The notes beneath the pieces were generated by a model. It did no database searches, was not told the origin of the DNA, and was given only the letters and a program-made list of their open reading frames with translations. The position numbers and the translations under genes are program-made. This document shows positions 1-6,490 of a stretch of DNA of 8,642 nt, in pieces; the first letter of the stretch is position 1; each line of letters begins with the position of its first letter. The DNA lies in assembly GCA_007124395.1 (NCBI GenBank), contig SLFF01000039.1:1-8642 (forward strand). The letters run 5' to 3'. Source of the stretch: Thermomicrobiaceae bacterium (GTDB lineage: Bacteria; Chloroflexota; Chloroflexia; Thermomicrobiales; Thermomicrobiaceae).

Positions 1-2
1 AT

Positions 3-797
3 CGATCAGACATCACGGAGACCGCCCGCCTCACAAAGATCGAACTGGAGCGATATCGCGAACCGAGCGGACGAGTTGGTGGATGGCTGCCAATGGGTGC
101 CGTCTCGGGCTTCGTGGCTACCGGGATCATGACCGCTGTGGTTCTCATTGGCTATGGCTTTGCCGCACTGGCGGGGAGCACCGCGTCTGGCGCCAACCAG
201 TTTCAGGTCTGGATGGCCGGACTGGTGAATAACACCGTCACGGAGATCGCCACCGTAAACCTGGCGATGGCGATCGGTATTCATCTAGTTGCCGGTATCG
301 TCTGGGCGATCGTTTACGCCGCCGTATTCGAACCGCGTCTACCCGGCGGCGGGTTCCAGCGTGGGATGATCTTCGCGATGGTCCCGTTCATCCTGTCGAT
401 ATCGATCTTCTTCCCGCTGATCGGCGCAGGAATCTTTGGCACAGGCATCGAAGCTGGCCCACTGCCAGTACTTGGAAATCTGATCCTTCACCTTATCTAT
501 GGTGCCGCGCTCGGTAAGGTCTTTGCCTCCAACGCGGTCTGGGCAGAGCCGGTCCGCGACGTCAGCGCCAAGAATGTCAACGTGCTGGAAGTCGCGCACC
601 GGGGTATGGCAATCGGACTGGTGCCAGGAGCGATCCTGGGCTTGATTGCGTCAATTGTTTTCACCACCGCGTTTACGGCAGAAACGGACCTGTTGATGGC
701 CGGCGTTCTCGGTGCGGTTGTTGGCAGCGCAGTCGGGGTCTGGATTGGTTCACTGGCCGGCTTGAACCCGGACCTCGCTGACGAAGGTTCGGACTAG
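3..797 (+). CDS. Polytopic membrane protein of unknown function, 5'-partial
   Basis: I do not recognise this family with certainty. The frame is open from the left edge, with no stop and no ATG, GTG or TTG before the ATG at 93. The 30 residues before that Met (ending GRVGGWLP) read like a cytoplasmic lead-in to the first helix, so the gene probably begins outside the window; a start at 93 remains possible. Counting from the Met at 93, about six hydrophobic segments are visible, near residues 2-27, 56-78, 88-112, 119-141, 170-195 and 200-226. The motifs GFVATGIMT in the first helix and LHLIYGAALG in the fourth recall small uncharacterised families such as DUF6789 and YagU, but this is only a resemblance. 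The last helix is a glycine zipper (AGVLGAVVGSAVGVWIG). No catalytic residues are evident. Its stop lies one base from the stop of the convergent tsaC gene. Confidence 0.6.
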   Translation, partial: RSDITETARLTKIELERYREPSGRVGGWLPMGAVSGFVATGIMTAVVLIGYGFAALAGSTASGANQFQVWMAGLVNNTVTEIATVNLAMAIGIHLVAGIVWAIVYAAVFEPRLPGGGFQRGMIFAMVPFILSISIFFPLIGAGIFGTGIEAGPLPVLGNLILHLIYGAALGKVFASNAVWAEPVRDVSAKNVNVLEVAHRGMAIGLVPGAILGLIASIVFTTAFTAETDLLMAGVLGAVVGSAVGVWIGSLAGLNPDLADEGSD

Positions 798-798
798 T

Positions 799-1452
799 CT
801 ATTCCGTTCGCTCGTGTGGATGAATGCGGAGGGCGTTTGCGATGTCATCGCTCGTAATCGCTCCTTCGCGAAGAATCTCGAACTCTTCACGCTGAGGAAT
901 CAGCTTCACCACGGTCGAAGGGACACCCCCCGGCGAGACTCCTCCATCGAGAACCAGATCGACACGATCACCGATCGATTCCGCCGCCGCCGTTCCGGTG
1001 CGGGTCTCACCTTCACCGGAACGGTTCGCACTCGTCGTTGCCAGCGCTCCCCCGCTTCGCTCGATCAACTCCAGCGCTATCGGATGATCCGGCATACGAA
1101 CGCCAACACCGCCTGTATCGCGGACGATCTCTTCCGGCAACCACTCAGCCGCAGGGAGAACGATCGTCAGCGGCCCGGGCCAGAATTGCGACATGAGTTG
1201 CCGGGCAACGTCAGATGTCTCGCTGGCGAGCCGGATCGCCGACTCAGGGCTCGACACCAGCACCGGAATCGCGCGATCCAGTGGCCGCCCCTTGGCAACA
1301 TAGAGACGTGCTACCGCGTCAGGCCGATCCACCGAGGCGCCCACTCCGTAGACCGTGTCCGTGGGGAACACCACGAGACCGCCCCGCTCCAGCACCTGAA
1401 GCGCCTGCTCGATTGCACCGGCCGTCTCCTGATATGAAATGACGTTGCTCAT
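799..1452 (-). CDS. tsaC: L-threonylcarbamoyladenylate synthase (TsaC/YrdC/Sua5 family)
   Basis: By family knowledge it makes threonylcarbamoyl-AMP from threonine, bicarbonate and ATP, the first step of the universal t6A37 modification of ANN-decoding tRNAs, in the cytoplasm. The 217 residues form one YrdC domain without the extra C-terminal Sua5 domain, so it is the short form. Visible motifs in order: PTDTVYG (30-36), KGRP (54-57), WPGPLT (91-96), VRMPDHP (118-124), TTSAN (139-143), PSTVV (178-182) and REGAI (195-199); these line the nucleotide/threonine cleft of the family. The start ATG overlaps the uvrC stop in ATGA, so translation is probably coupled to uvrC; I see no separate promoter. 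The alternative name is YwlC/YciO-like protein. The transfer partners TsaB, TsaD and TsaE are not in the window. Confidence 0.93.
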   Translation of the reverse strand: MSNVISYQETAGAIEQALQVLERGGLVVFPTDTVYGVGASVDRPDAVARLYVAKGRPLDRAIPVLVSSPESAIRLASETSDVARQLMSQFWPGPLTIVLPAAEWLPEEIVRDTGGVGVRMPDHPIALELIERSGGALATTSANRSGEGETRTGTAAAESIGDRVDLVLDGGVSPGGVPSTVVKLIPQREEFEILREGAITSDDIANALRIHPHERTE

Positions 1453-3281
1453 GCGGAACCCAGTTCGGTCTTGATCTGCTCCGCTAGCGCCGGTCCGATA
1501 CCGTCCACACGCGACAGGTCATCCACCGATGCTTCGCGGATCTTCTTCACCGAACCAAAGGTCCGCAAGAGCGATTTCTTCCTGGCCGGTCCGAGCCCAC
1601 GCACCTCGTCCAGCGCCGAGCGGAAACTTGTCTTCTTCCGCTTGCTCCGGTGGAATGTCACCGCAAAGCGATGGGCTTCATCCCTCACCCGCTGCACCAG
1701 ATAGAGCGATTGCGCATCGCGCGGAAGGATGACCGGATCACTTCTACCCGGCAGGAAAATCTCTTCGTTCTCCTTGGCAAGACCGACCACCGCGACCGAA
1801 ACGTCGAGCTCGTGAAAAACGGCCAGCGCCGAATTGAGCTGCCCTTTGCCACCGTCGACGATCACCAGATCCGGCAGTTCACGCCACTCCTCGGTCGATT
1901 CCAGGTCCTTGGCACGCTTGAAACGACGACGCAGCACCTCCTGCATCATCGCGTAATCGTTCGGCCCCTGGATTCCCTTGATGCTAAACCGGCGGTAGTC
2001 GCTCTTCTTCGGTTTGCCATCCTCGAACACCACCATACTGGCCACTGGCGAATCCCCTTGCAGGTTCGAGATGTCGTAGCACTCGATCCGCCGTGGCGTC
2101 TTCTCCAATTGCAGTCGGTCACCCAGTTCAGCGAGTGCCATCGTGGTGCGTTGTTCGTCGTTCAACCATCGAACACTTTCATCTTTCAGGTTCTCGTCGG
2201 CAGACTTCGCTACCATGTCGACAAGCTGCCGGCGGGTTCCGCGTCTTGGCACAGTGAGCTTTACTGGACCTCCCCGACGCTCAGCCAACCAGCCGCTGAC
2301 GATATCTGCGTCATCGATCGGATGCTGCAGCACCAGTTCTCTGGGTACCAGCGCCGCTTCGTTGTAGAACTGAGTGACGAATGAGCCGAGAATATGCGAC
2401 GGCGCATCGTCGATCCGGGCGCCCGTCATCAGAAAGTGCTCGGAGCCGAGCATCTTGCCTTCCCGGATCGTGGCCACCTGAACACAGGCGTCACCACCCT
2501 CACCCTGCGCGACCGCCAGCACATCGAACGTCTCCCGCTTGCTGGAAGTGATCTTCTGCCGTTCCAGAACGTGCTCGATCGCCTTGATCTCATCCCGAAG
2601 ATTGGCTGCCTGTTCGAAATCGAGCGCCTCGGCGGCTCGTTCCATCTGCTCGCGAAGTTCCGGCAGAAACTCGTCTGACCGACCTTCCAGAAACATCTGG
2701 ACCTTCTGAATAACCTGCCCGTACTCATCCTGATCGGCCGCTCCGATGCAGGGTCCGTTGCACCGACCAATGTGGTAGTAGAGACAGGGGCGTTCAGATT
2801 TGCCGGTAATCTCGATATCGCACAGTCGATAGGGGAAGAGCTTGTTGAGCGATTCGAGCGTCCGATTTACTCTTGCGGCGCTGGTAAAGGGCCCGAAATA
2901 GCGACTACCGTCGTTGACGACTCGCCTGGTGCTGATTACGCGAGGGAACGGTTCCGCCGTAATCCGGATGAACGGGTAGCTCTTATCATCCCGCAACATC
3001 ACGTTGTACTTGGGCTGGTATCGCTTGATCAACTCGTTTTCGAGGATCAGCGCCTCACTGGCGGTATCGGTTCGAATGACCTCGAAATCGGAGATGTGGT
3101 TGACCAGATCCCTGGTCTTGTGATCCATCCCCTTGCGGCTGCCGAAATATGAACGCACACGATTGCGCAACGAGGCAGCCTTGCCAACGTAGATCACTCC
3201 ACCGTGCTGATTTTTCATGAGATAGACGCCCGGCTCGGTTCCGAGCGCGGCCAGACGCTGCTCCCGCAGTTGCTCGTCCAT
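1449..3281 (-). CDS. uvrC: Excinuclease ABC subunit C (UvrC)
   Basis: This is the dual-incision nuclease of nucleotide excision repair: it joins the UvrB-DNA complex and cuts 3' and then 5' of the lesion. The 610 residues are full length for the family. The N-terminal GIY-YIG domain (about 13-95) shows GVYLMK, VIYVGKA, R39, the Glu of LILENELIK (E81) and N93, the catalytic set for the 3' cut. Four cysteines, C154, C166, C174 and C178, match the iron-sulphur cluster ligands known in UvrC. The UVR motif that contacts UvrB lies at about 205-238. The C-terminal RNase H-like domain shows D403 in CYDISNLQG, D476 in VDGGKGQ and H537 and makes the 5' cut. A tandem helix-hairpin-helix (about 558-608, GLGPARK and VDGIGPALAE) binds DNA. 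No Shine-Dalgarno is visible before the ATG, and an extended -10 box sits just upstream. It is the first gene of a uvrC-tsaC unit. Confidence 0.97.
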   Translation of the reverse strand: MDEQLREQRLAALGTEPGVYLMKNQHGGVIYVGKAASLRNRVRSYFGSRKGMDHKTRDLVNHISDFEVIRTDTASEALILENELIKRYQPKYNVMLRDDKSYPFIRITAEPFPRVISTRRVVNDGSRYFGPFTSAARVNRTLESLNKLFPYRLCDIEITGKSERPCLYYHIGRCNGPCIGAADQDEYGQVIQKVQMFLEGRSDEFLPELREQMERAAEALDFEQAANLRDEIKAIEHVLERQKITSSKRETFDVLAVAQGEGGDACVQVATIREGKMLGSEHFLMTGARIDDAPSHILGSFVTQFYNEAALVPRELVLQHPIDDADIVSGWLAERRGGPVKLTVPRRGTRRQLVDMVAKSADENLKDESVRWLNDEQRTTMALAELGDRLQLEKTPRRIECYDISNLQGDSPVASMVVFEDGKPKKSDYRRFSIKGIQGPNDYAMMQEVLRRRFKRAKDLESTEEWRELPDLVIVDGGKGQLNSALAVFHELDVSVAVVGLAKENEEIFLPGRSDPVILPRDAQSLYLVQRVRDEAHRFAVTFHRSKRKKTSFRSALDEVRGLGPARKKSLLRTFGSVKKIREASVDDLSRVDGIGPALAEQIKTELGSA

Positions 3282-3287
3282 ACATCG

Positions 3288-3296
3288 ATTCTAGCA
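3288..3296 (-). promoter_or_regulatory. Extended -10 promoter, leaderless uvrC transcript
   Basis: On the minus strand the sequence TGC-TAGAAT matches an extended -10 element (TGn followed by 5 of 6 bases of TATAAT). Counting the usual seven bases from the last T puts the transcription start at 3281, the A of the uvrC ATG. The gene has no Shine-Dalgarno, which agrees with a leaderless message. No good -35 hexamer is seen at 16-18 bases. A second, less well placed box (GATAAT, 3313-3318) could give a leader of about 25 nt instead. Confidence 0.5.
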
Positions 3297-3354
3297 AACC
3301 TCGAGCACCACGATTATCCGCAGAAGGCGAGAGCAGCGTCAGCCCAGCTATCGA

Positions 3355-4989
3355 TCAGAAGGACGAAACCTCGATCTCTTTCTGTGTGATGAACTCGAGA
3401 AGCACGGGCGTCCCCTGCTGAGTCTGTTCAATTCCTCGCTTGATCGCCGGAATAATCTCGGATGGCTGGGTGACGCGTTCACCGTAACCGCCTAGCGCGG
3501 TGGCGAAATCCGCGTAGTTCCCGCTGATATCCGTACTGCGATACTTCTCCGTTGCTACCTTCATAATCGGCAACTCGATCGCCATCGAGAAGTTGTTCAG
3601 CAGGATCGACATGATCGGAATTCGCTCACGGACCGCGGTCTCGAAGTCCATCCCCGTGAACCCGATCGCCGCATCGCCCCAGACATTGATGCAGAGCTTG
3701 TCCGGCGCAACGAGTTTGGCCCCCATAGCCAGTCCCAGCCCGTAGCCCAGCTGAGTCGTCTTGCCCCAGCCGAGGTAGGTCAGCGGCTCGGTAGTCTGCC
3801 AGAACGGGGAGAGCTGATCTCGTGGGCTACCGGCATCGTGCGTGATCACCGTGTTGGCAACGTCAACCGTATGGAGCAAGTCCCAGATCACACGATATGG
3901 TGAGAGCGGCGCTTCATCGGATGTCAGCTTGGGCATCCACTGGTTCAGCCAGGACTGGCGAAGTTCGGCAATCTCTGCAGCAACCCCGTCGGCCCGACCG
4001 CGTGTCTTGCCACCGAGGAGCCCACTGACGGATTCGATGAGCGCTTCAAGCACCAGCGCGGCATCGCCGATCAAGGCATGGTCGGCCACGATGTACTGGT
4101 TCAGATCAGCAGAATCGGCCGTTGCGTGAATCATCGACTTGCCAGCAGGAAAGCTGATTCCGTAGTTTGTGGTGGCGAAGCTACAGCCGATCCCGAAGAT
4201 CACGTCCGATTTCTGCAGGAATTCGTGGACCGGTTTCGGCATCGATTTCCCACCTGAGCCCAACGACAGCGGATGGGTTTCCGGAAACGCGCTCTTGCCT
4301 TGCAGGCTGGTGGTCACCGGTGCTTCCAGCAGTTCGGCGAGTTGACGCAGCTGCGTCCAGGCCTTCGCATAGTGCACGCCCTGCCCAGCGTAGATAACCG
4401 GCCGCTCCGCGTTGACCAGCGCCTGGGCCACCTCGGCGACCGCCGCTGGATCCGGGCCGCTACGATACCGTCTGGCGGGGATGTAATCGACCGGATCATC
4501 CACCTCGGCATCCAGCAGGTCAACCGGAAGCTCCACCAGCACCGGGCGAGGTCGACCGTTCCGCACGCTGCTGAATGCACGACGCATTGCCGGAACCGCC
4601 TGCTCGGCATGGCTCAGCTTCTCGGCAGATTTCGTGATGTGTCGATAATTCAGCGATGAATCGAAGTGAGGCGGCACACTGGCGACGTTGCGAGGATAAC
4701 CGCCGGGGAGGACCACGATCGGCGAAGAGTCGCCATACGCCTGAGCAACTCCGCCGAAGGAGTTCTCGGTTCCCGGGCCGTGCTGCATAGTGAAGACCCC
4801 GATGCGATCGCCAGACGTCATCCGGCTGACCGCATCAGCCATGTGGATACCGGTGCGTTCCTGCCGCACGATGATCGTGCGAATATCTTCTTCGGCGCTT
4901 GCCTCGATGACGTGGTTGACCGGGTACCCGATCAGGAACTCCGTGCCCTCTGCCTTGAGGATACGCGCGATTGCTCGTTTGACATCCAT
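3355..4989 (-). CDS. ThDP-dependent enzyme, acetolactate synthase-like, substrate unknown
   Basis: A 544-residue thiamine-diphosphate enzyme of the acetolactate synthase/pyruvate oxidase/2-oxoacid decarboxylase superfamily with the usual three domains. The N-terminal pyrimidine-binding domain (about 1-165) has the cofactor-activating Glu (E44 in VRQERTG) and HGPGTENSFGG. The central domain (about 180-325) is the DHS-like nucleotide fold. The C-terminal pyrophosphate domain (about 360-535) has the metal/ThDP motif starting WGDA (437-440) and ending with NN (465-466). The usual GDG is GDA, which occurs in the superfamily. The substrate cannot be read from the sequence: acetolactate synthase, sulphoacetaldehyde or oxalyl-CoA-type activities are all possible, and no small regulatory subunit (IlvN) lies beside it. 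I chose the ATG at 4989, which follows a purine-rich stretch (GGAAGGGCGAG) and begins directly with MDVKRAIARIL; an in-frame GTG at 5022 would add 11 unlikely residues. Confidence 0.87.
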   Translation of the reverse strand: MDVKRAIARILKAEGTEFLIGYPVNHVIEASAEEDIRTIIVRQERTGIHMADAVSRMTSGDRIGVFTMQHGPGTENSFGGVAQAYGDSSPIVVLPGGYPRNVASVPPHFDSSLNYRHITKSAEKLSHAEQAVPAMRRAFSSVRNGRPRPVLVELPVDLLDAEVDDPVDYIPARRYRSGPDPAAVAEVAQALVNAERPVIYAGQGVHYAKAWTQLRQLAELLEAPVTTSLQGKSAFPETHPLSLGSGGKSMPKPVHEFLQKSDVIFGIGCSFATTNYGISFPAGKSMIHATADSADLNQYIVADHALIGDAALVLEALIESVSGLLGGKTRGRADGVAAEIAELRQSWLNQWMPKLTSDEAPLSPYRVIWDLLHTVDVANTVITHDAGSPRDQLSPFWQTTEPLTYLGWGKTTQLGYGLGLAMGAKLVAPDKLCINVWGDAAIGFTGMDFETAVRERIPIMSILLNNFSMAIELPIMKVATEKYRSTDISGNYADFATALGGYGERVTQPSEIIPAIKRGIEQTQQGTPVLLEFITQKEIEVSSF

Positions 4990-5017
4990 TGTCAACTCGC
5001 CCTTCCCGTTCTGATGA

Positions 5018-5033
5018 ATCACCGCGCAGTGAT
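5018..5033. repeat. Small inverted repeat in ThDP-enzyme leader
   Basis: ATCAC and GTGAT arms flank a six-base GC-rich centre, about 30 bases before the ATG at 4989. It could form a hairpin in the leader RNA or be a binding site for a regulator. The arms are only five bases, so chance is a real alternative. A second imperfect repeat (TGACC/GGTCA arms) lies further upstream at about 5050-5072. Confidence 0.25.
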
Positions 5034-5116
5034 CTCCGAATAGAGTGCGGTGACCTAAACGACCAGGTGGTCAACGCCTGCGCGGTCCGATCTCGTTCAG
5101 TTTCCCGTGTGGCTCC

Positions 5117-5125
5117 AGAATAGCA
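5117..5125 (-). promoter_or_regulatory. Candidate extended -10 promoter of ThDP-enzyme gene
   Basis: The minus strand reads TGC-TATTCT, an extended -10 element (TGn plus 4 of 6 bases of TATAAT), just downstream of the terminator of the preceding ABC-transporter operon. It predicts a start near 5110 and a leader of about 120 nt before the ATG at 4989. The only -35 candidate is poor (TTCTGA at 16 bases). Its position between terminator and gene is the main support. Confidence 0.4.
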
Positions 5126-5160
5126 CAGGATTGACCCGTCAGAAGTGGGGATGCTTTGTA

Positions 5161-5193
5161 CAAGAAAACACGGCGGCCGAACGGCCGCCGTGT
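5161..5193 (-). terminator. Rho-independent terminator of the osmolyte ABC operon
   Basis: A perfect 11-bp GC-rich stem (ACACGGCGGCC paired with GGCCGCCGTGT) closes a four-base loop, at 5168-5193. On the minus strand it is followed by a short T-rich run (TTTCTTG, 5167-5161). It lies about 50 bases beyond the stop of the binding-protein gene and separates that operon from the ThDP-enzyme gene. The T run is present on the minus side only; on the plus side the stem is followed by TCTCTGCG. Confidence 0.9.
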
Positions 5194-5244
5194 CTCTGCG
5201 ATTCCTCTTGAATGTGCAGTCAGGCGCGGGCTAGAAAATTCAGG

Positions 5245-6363
5245 CTAGTTCATCCAGCCATCGACGATATCCTGGCCACCATCTTCGAGCCACTGGCGAG
5301 CGTAGTCCATCTGCTCACCATCTTCGGCCTGCACGGTGACGTAGTCCATGAGCTCGCCGATTTCTTCGGCTTCCATGTAGAAGTTGCCCATCAGCTCGGC
5401 GACTTCCGGATACTCGTCACTGAAGCCAGCCCAGGCGACGGACTCGAGGCCATCAGCCTCGCCCCAGGCGCCTTCCGGGTCTTCCAGGTTGTGGACTTCC
5501 CACTCGGCATAGGCCCAGTGCGGCTCCCAGAGGGTCACGACGATTGGCTCTTCAGCATCGTACGCGCTGCTCCACTCGGTGAGCATGGCTGCGGTGCTGC
5601 TCTCCAGCAGTGTCCAGTCTTCCAGTCCATACGTCGGCATGACTTCTTCCATAGCGATTTCCATCATGCCAGCGCCCGGCTCGATACCGGTGATCGTGGA
5701 GTCAAACAGATCGGCGTTATCGGCCAGATCTGCCAGCGAGGTGATTCCGTGCTCGTCCGCGACGTGCTGTGGGACGGACAGTGCCAGAACCGCATCTTCG
5801 TACCAGACATTCAGCGATTCAAGATCATCGCCGAAGTTGTCCCAGTAGCTTTCGTGAGTCAGCGGGAGCCAGGCAGCGATATAGATGTCGATGTCCTGCG
5901 AAGCAACACCCTGATACAGGATGCCAGCCTCAGCGATTGGCTCCATGTTCACGGTCATACCGTGATCTTCGAGGATTGCTGCCCAGAGATAGCTTGCTGC
6001 AACGCCTTCGTCCCAGCCTTCGATATAGCCAAAGGTAATTTCGCCCTCGAGCTGGGGAGCGTCTGCGACAGCGTCATCATCTTCAACCGCATCGTCCTCG
6101 TCGTCCATCACGGCGTCGTCTTCGTCATCAACTACGGCGTCGTCGTCTTCGACCATTTCGTCGTCATCTTCGACAACGGCGTCATCATCTTCTGGTTCAT
6201 CGATGACGGCGTCATCGGTCGCGTCGTCATCAACGACGTCGGTCGCGACATCATCAGCAACATCATCGGTTGCGTCGTCATCGCCATTACAGGCCGCAAC
6301 GACCGGCAGAAAAAGTGCAATTGCTGCAATCGTCAGCAACACACGCTTCGAAAACAAACTCAC
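5245..6363 (-). CDS. Glycine-betaine-type ABC transporter substrate-binding lipoprotein (OpuAC family)
   Basis: This is the extracytoplasmic receptor that delivers a quaternary-amine osmolyte (glycine betaine, or a relative such as choline, carnitine or proline betaine) to the permease encoded upstream. The 372 residues begin with a lipoprotein signal peptide, with basic SKR, a hydrophobic stretch at 8-21 and the lipobox VAAC with lipidated C25. A linker at 28-102 follows that is almost only Asp, Glu, Ala and Val. The OpuAC-type domain starts near 107: FGYIEGWDEG, AAWLPLTHESYW, GIEPGAGMMEIA and PIVVTLWEPHW carry the tryptophans (W117, W165, W174, W279, W283) expected to form the aromatic cage for a trimethylammonium group. 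The start is the GTG at 6363, four bases after AGGAGG; a TTG at 6357 is an alternative. The frame stays open to 6540, but residues there do not resemble a signal peptide. The exact ligand is not determined. Confidence 0.92.
   Translation of the reverse strand: MSLFSKRVLLTIAAIALFLPVVAACNGDDDATDDVADDVATDVVDDDATDDAVIDEPEDDDAVVEDDDEMVEDDDAVVDDEDDAVMDDEDDAVEDDDAVADAPQLEGEITFGYIEGWDEGVAASYLWAAILEDHGMTVNMEPIAEAGILYQGVASQDIDIYIAAWLPLTHESYWDNFGDDLESLNVWYEDAVLALSVPQHVADEHGITSLADLADNADLFDSTITGIEPGAGMMEIAMEEVMPTYGLEDWTLLESSTAAMLTEWSSAYDAEEPIVVTLWEPHWAYAEWEVHNLEDPEGAWGEADGLESVAWAGFSDEYPEVAELMGNFYMEAEEIGELMDYVTVQAEDGEQMDYARQWLEDGGQDIVDGWMN
6058..6282 (-). repeat. Degenerate Asp-codon repeat encoding polyacidic linker
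   Basis: This is a low-complexity tract inside the binding-protein gene made of GAC/GAT/GAA codons broken by GCC, GTC and ATG codons. In protein it reads as imperfect units of about eight residues, clearest in two copies of DDEDDAV (residues 79-85 and 87-93). About 43 of 75 residues are Asp or Glu and none is basic. Such tracts can expand or contract by slippage. Confidence 0.85.
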
Positions 6364-6371
6364 ATTACCTC
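6364..6371 (-). promoter_or_regulatory. Strong ribosome binding site of the binding-protein gene
   Basis: The minus strand reads AGGAGG followed by TAAT and then GTG. It is a consensus Shine-Dalgarno and decides the start at 6363 against the longer open frame. An ATG overlapping the GTG by one base is out of frame and runs directly into TGA. Confidence 0.8.
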
Positions 6372-6407
6372 CTCGTTCGGCAAAATAGCCTCGCGCCTTT
6401 ACAGGAA

Positions 6408-6416
6408 ACTCTATCA
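6408..6416 (-). promoter_or_regulatory. Candidate internal promoter before binding-protein gene
   Basis: The minus strand reads TGA-TAGAGT, an extended -10-like element, with AGGACA (4 of 6 bases of TTGACA) 18 bases upstream. It predicts a start near 6401 and a leader of about 38 nt. It lies in the 127-nt gap between the permease stop and the binding-protein start. It would let the receptor be made in excess over the membrane components. The match is modest. Confidence 0.33.
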
Positions 6417-6490
6417 TCTTCCTGCTTTGCGTGTCCTCGCACATCCACGGTCTCACGACACACAGTTTCTCTACGCAAGTCCCGTTCCTG

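Noticed and set aside
437..440. Loss of the ThDP motif in the acetolactate-synthase-like protein because GDG is GDA (residue positions)
   Set aside because: The third position varies in the superfamily, and the Asp and the downstream NN are intact, so cofactor binding should be normal.
814..1437. Plus-strand open frame of 207 codons opposite tsaC
   Set aside because: Arg-rich composition with no recognisable motif; the minus strand encodes all YrdC family motifs.
1650..2384. Plus-strand open frame of 244 codons opposite uvrC
   Set aside because: Shadow of UvrC codons; no family resemblance, and no sign of a start signal.
4990..5022. GTG start of the ThDP enzyme at 5022
   Set aside because: The extra 11 residues do not resemble the family, and the ATG at 4989 has a purine-rich site in place and begins with the typical first helix.
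6058..6282. Possible CRISPR or tandem-repeat array
   Set aside because: The repetition follows acidic codons in a single coding frame, with no constant repeats or unique spacers.
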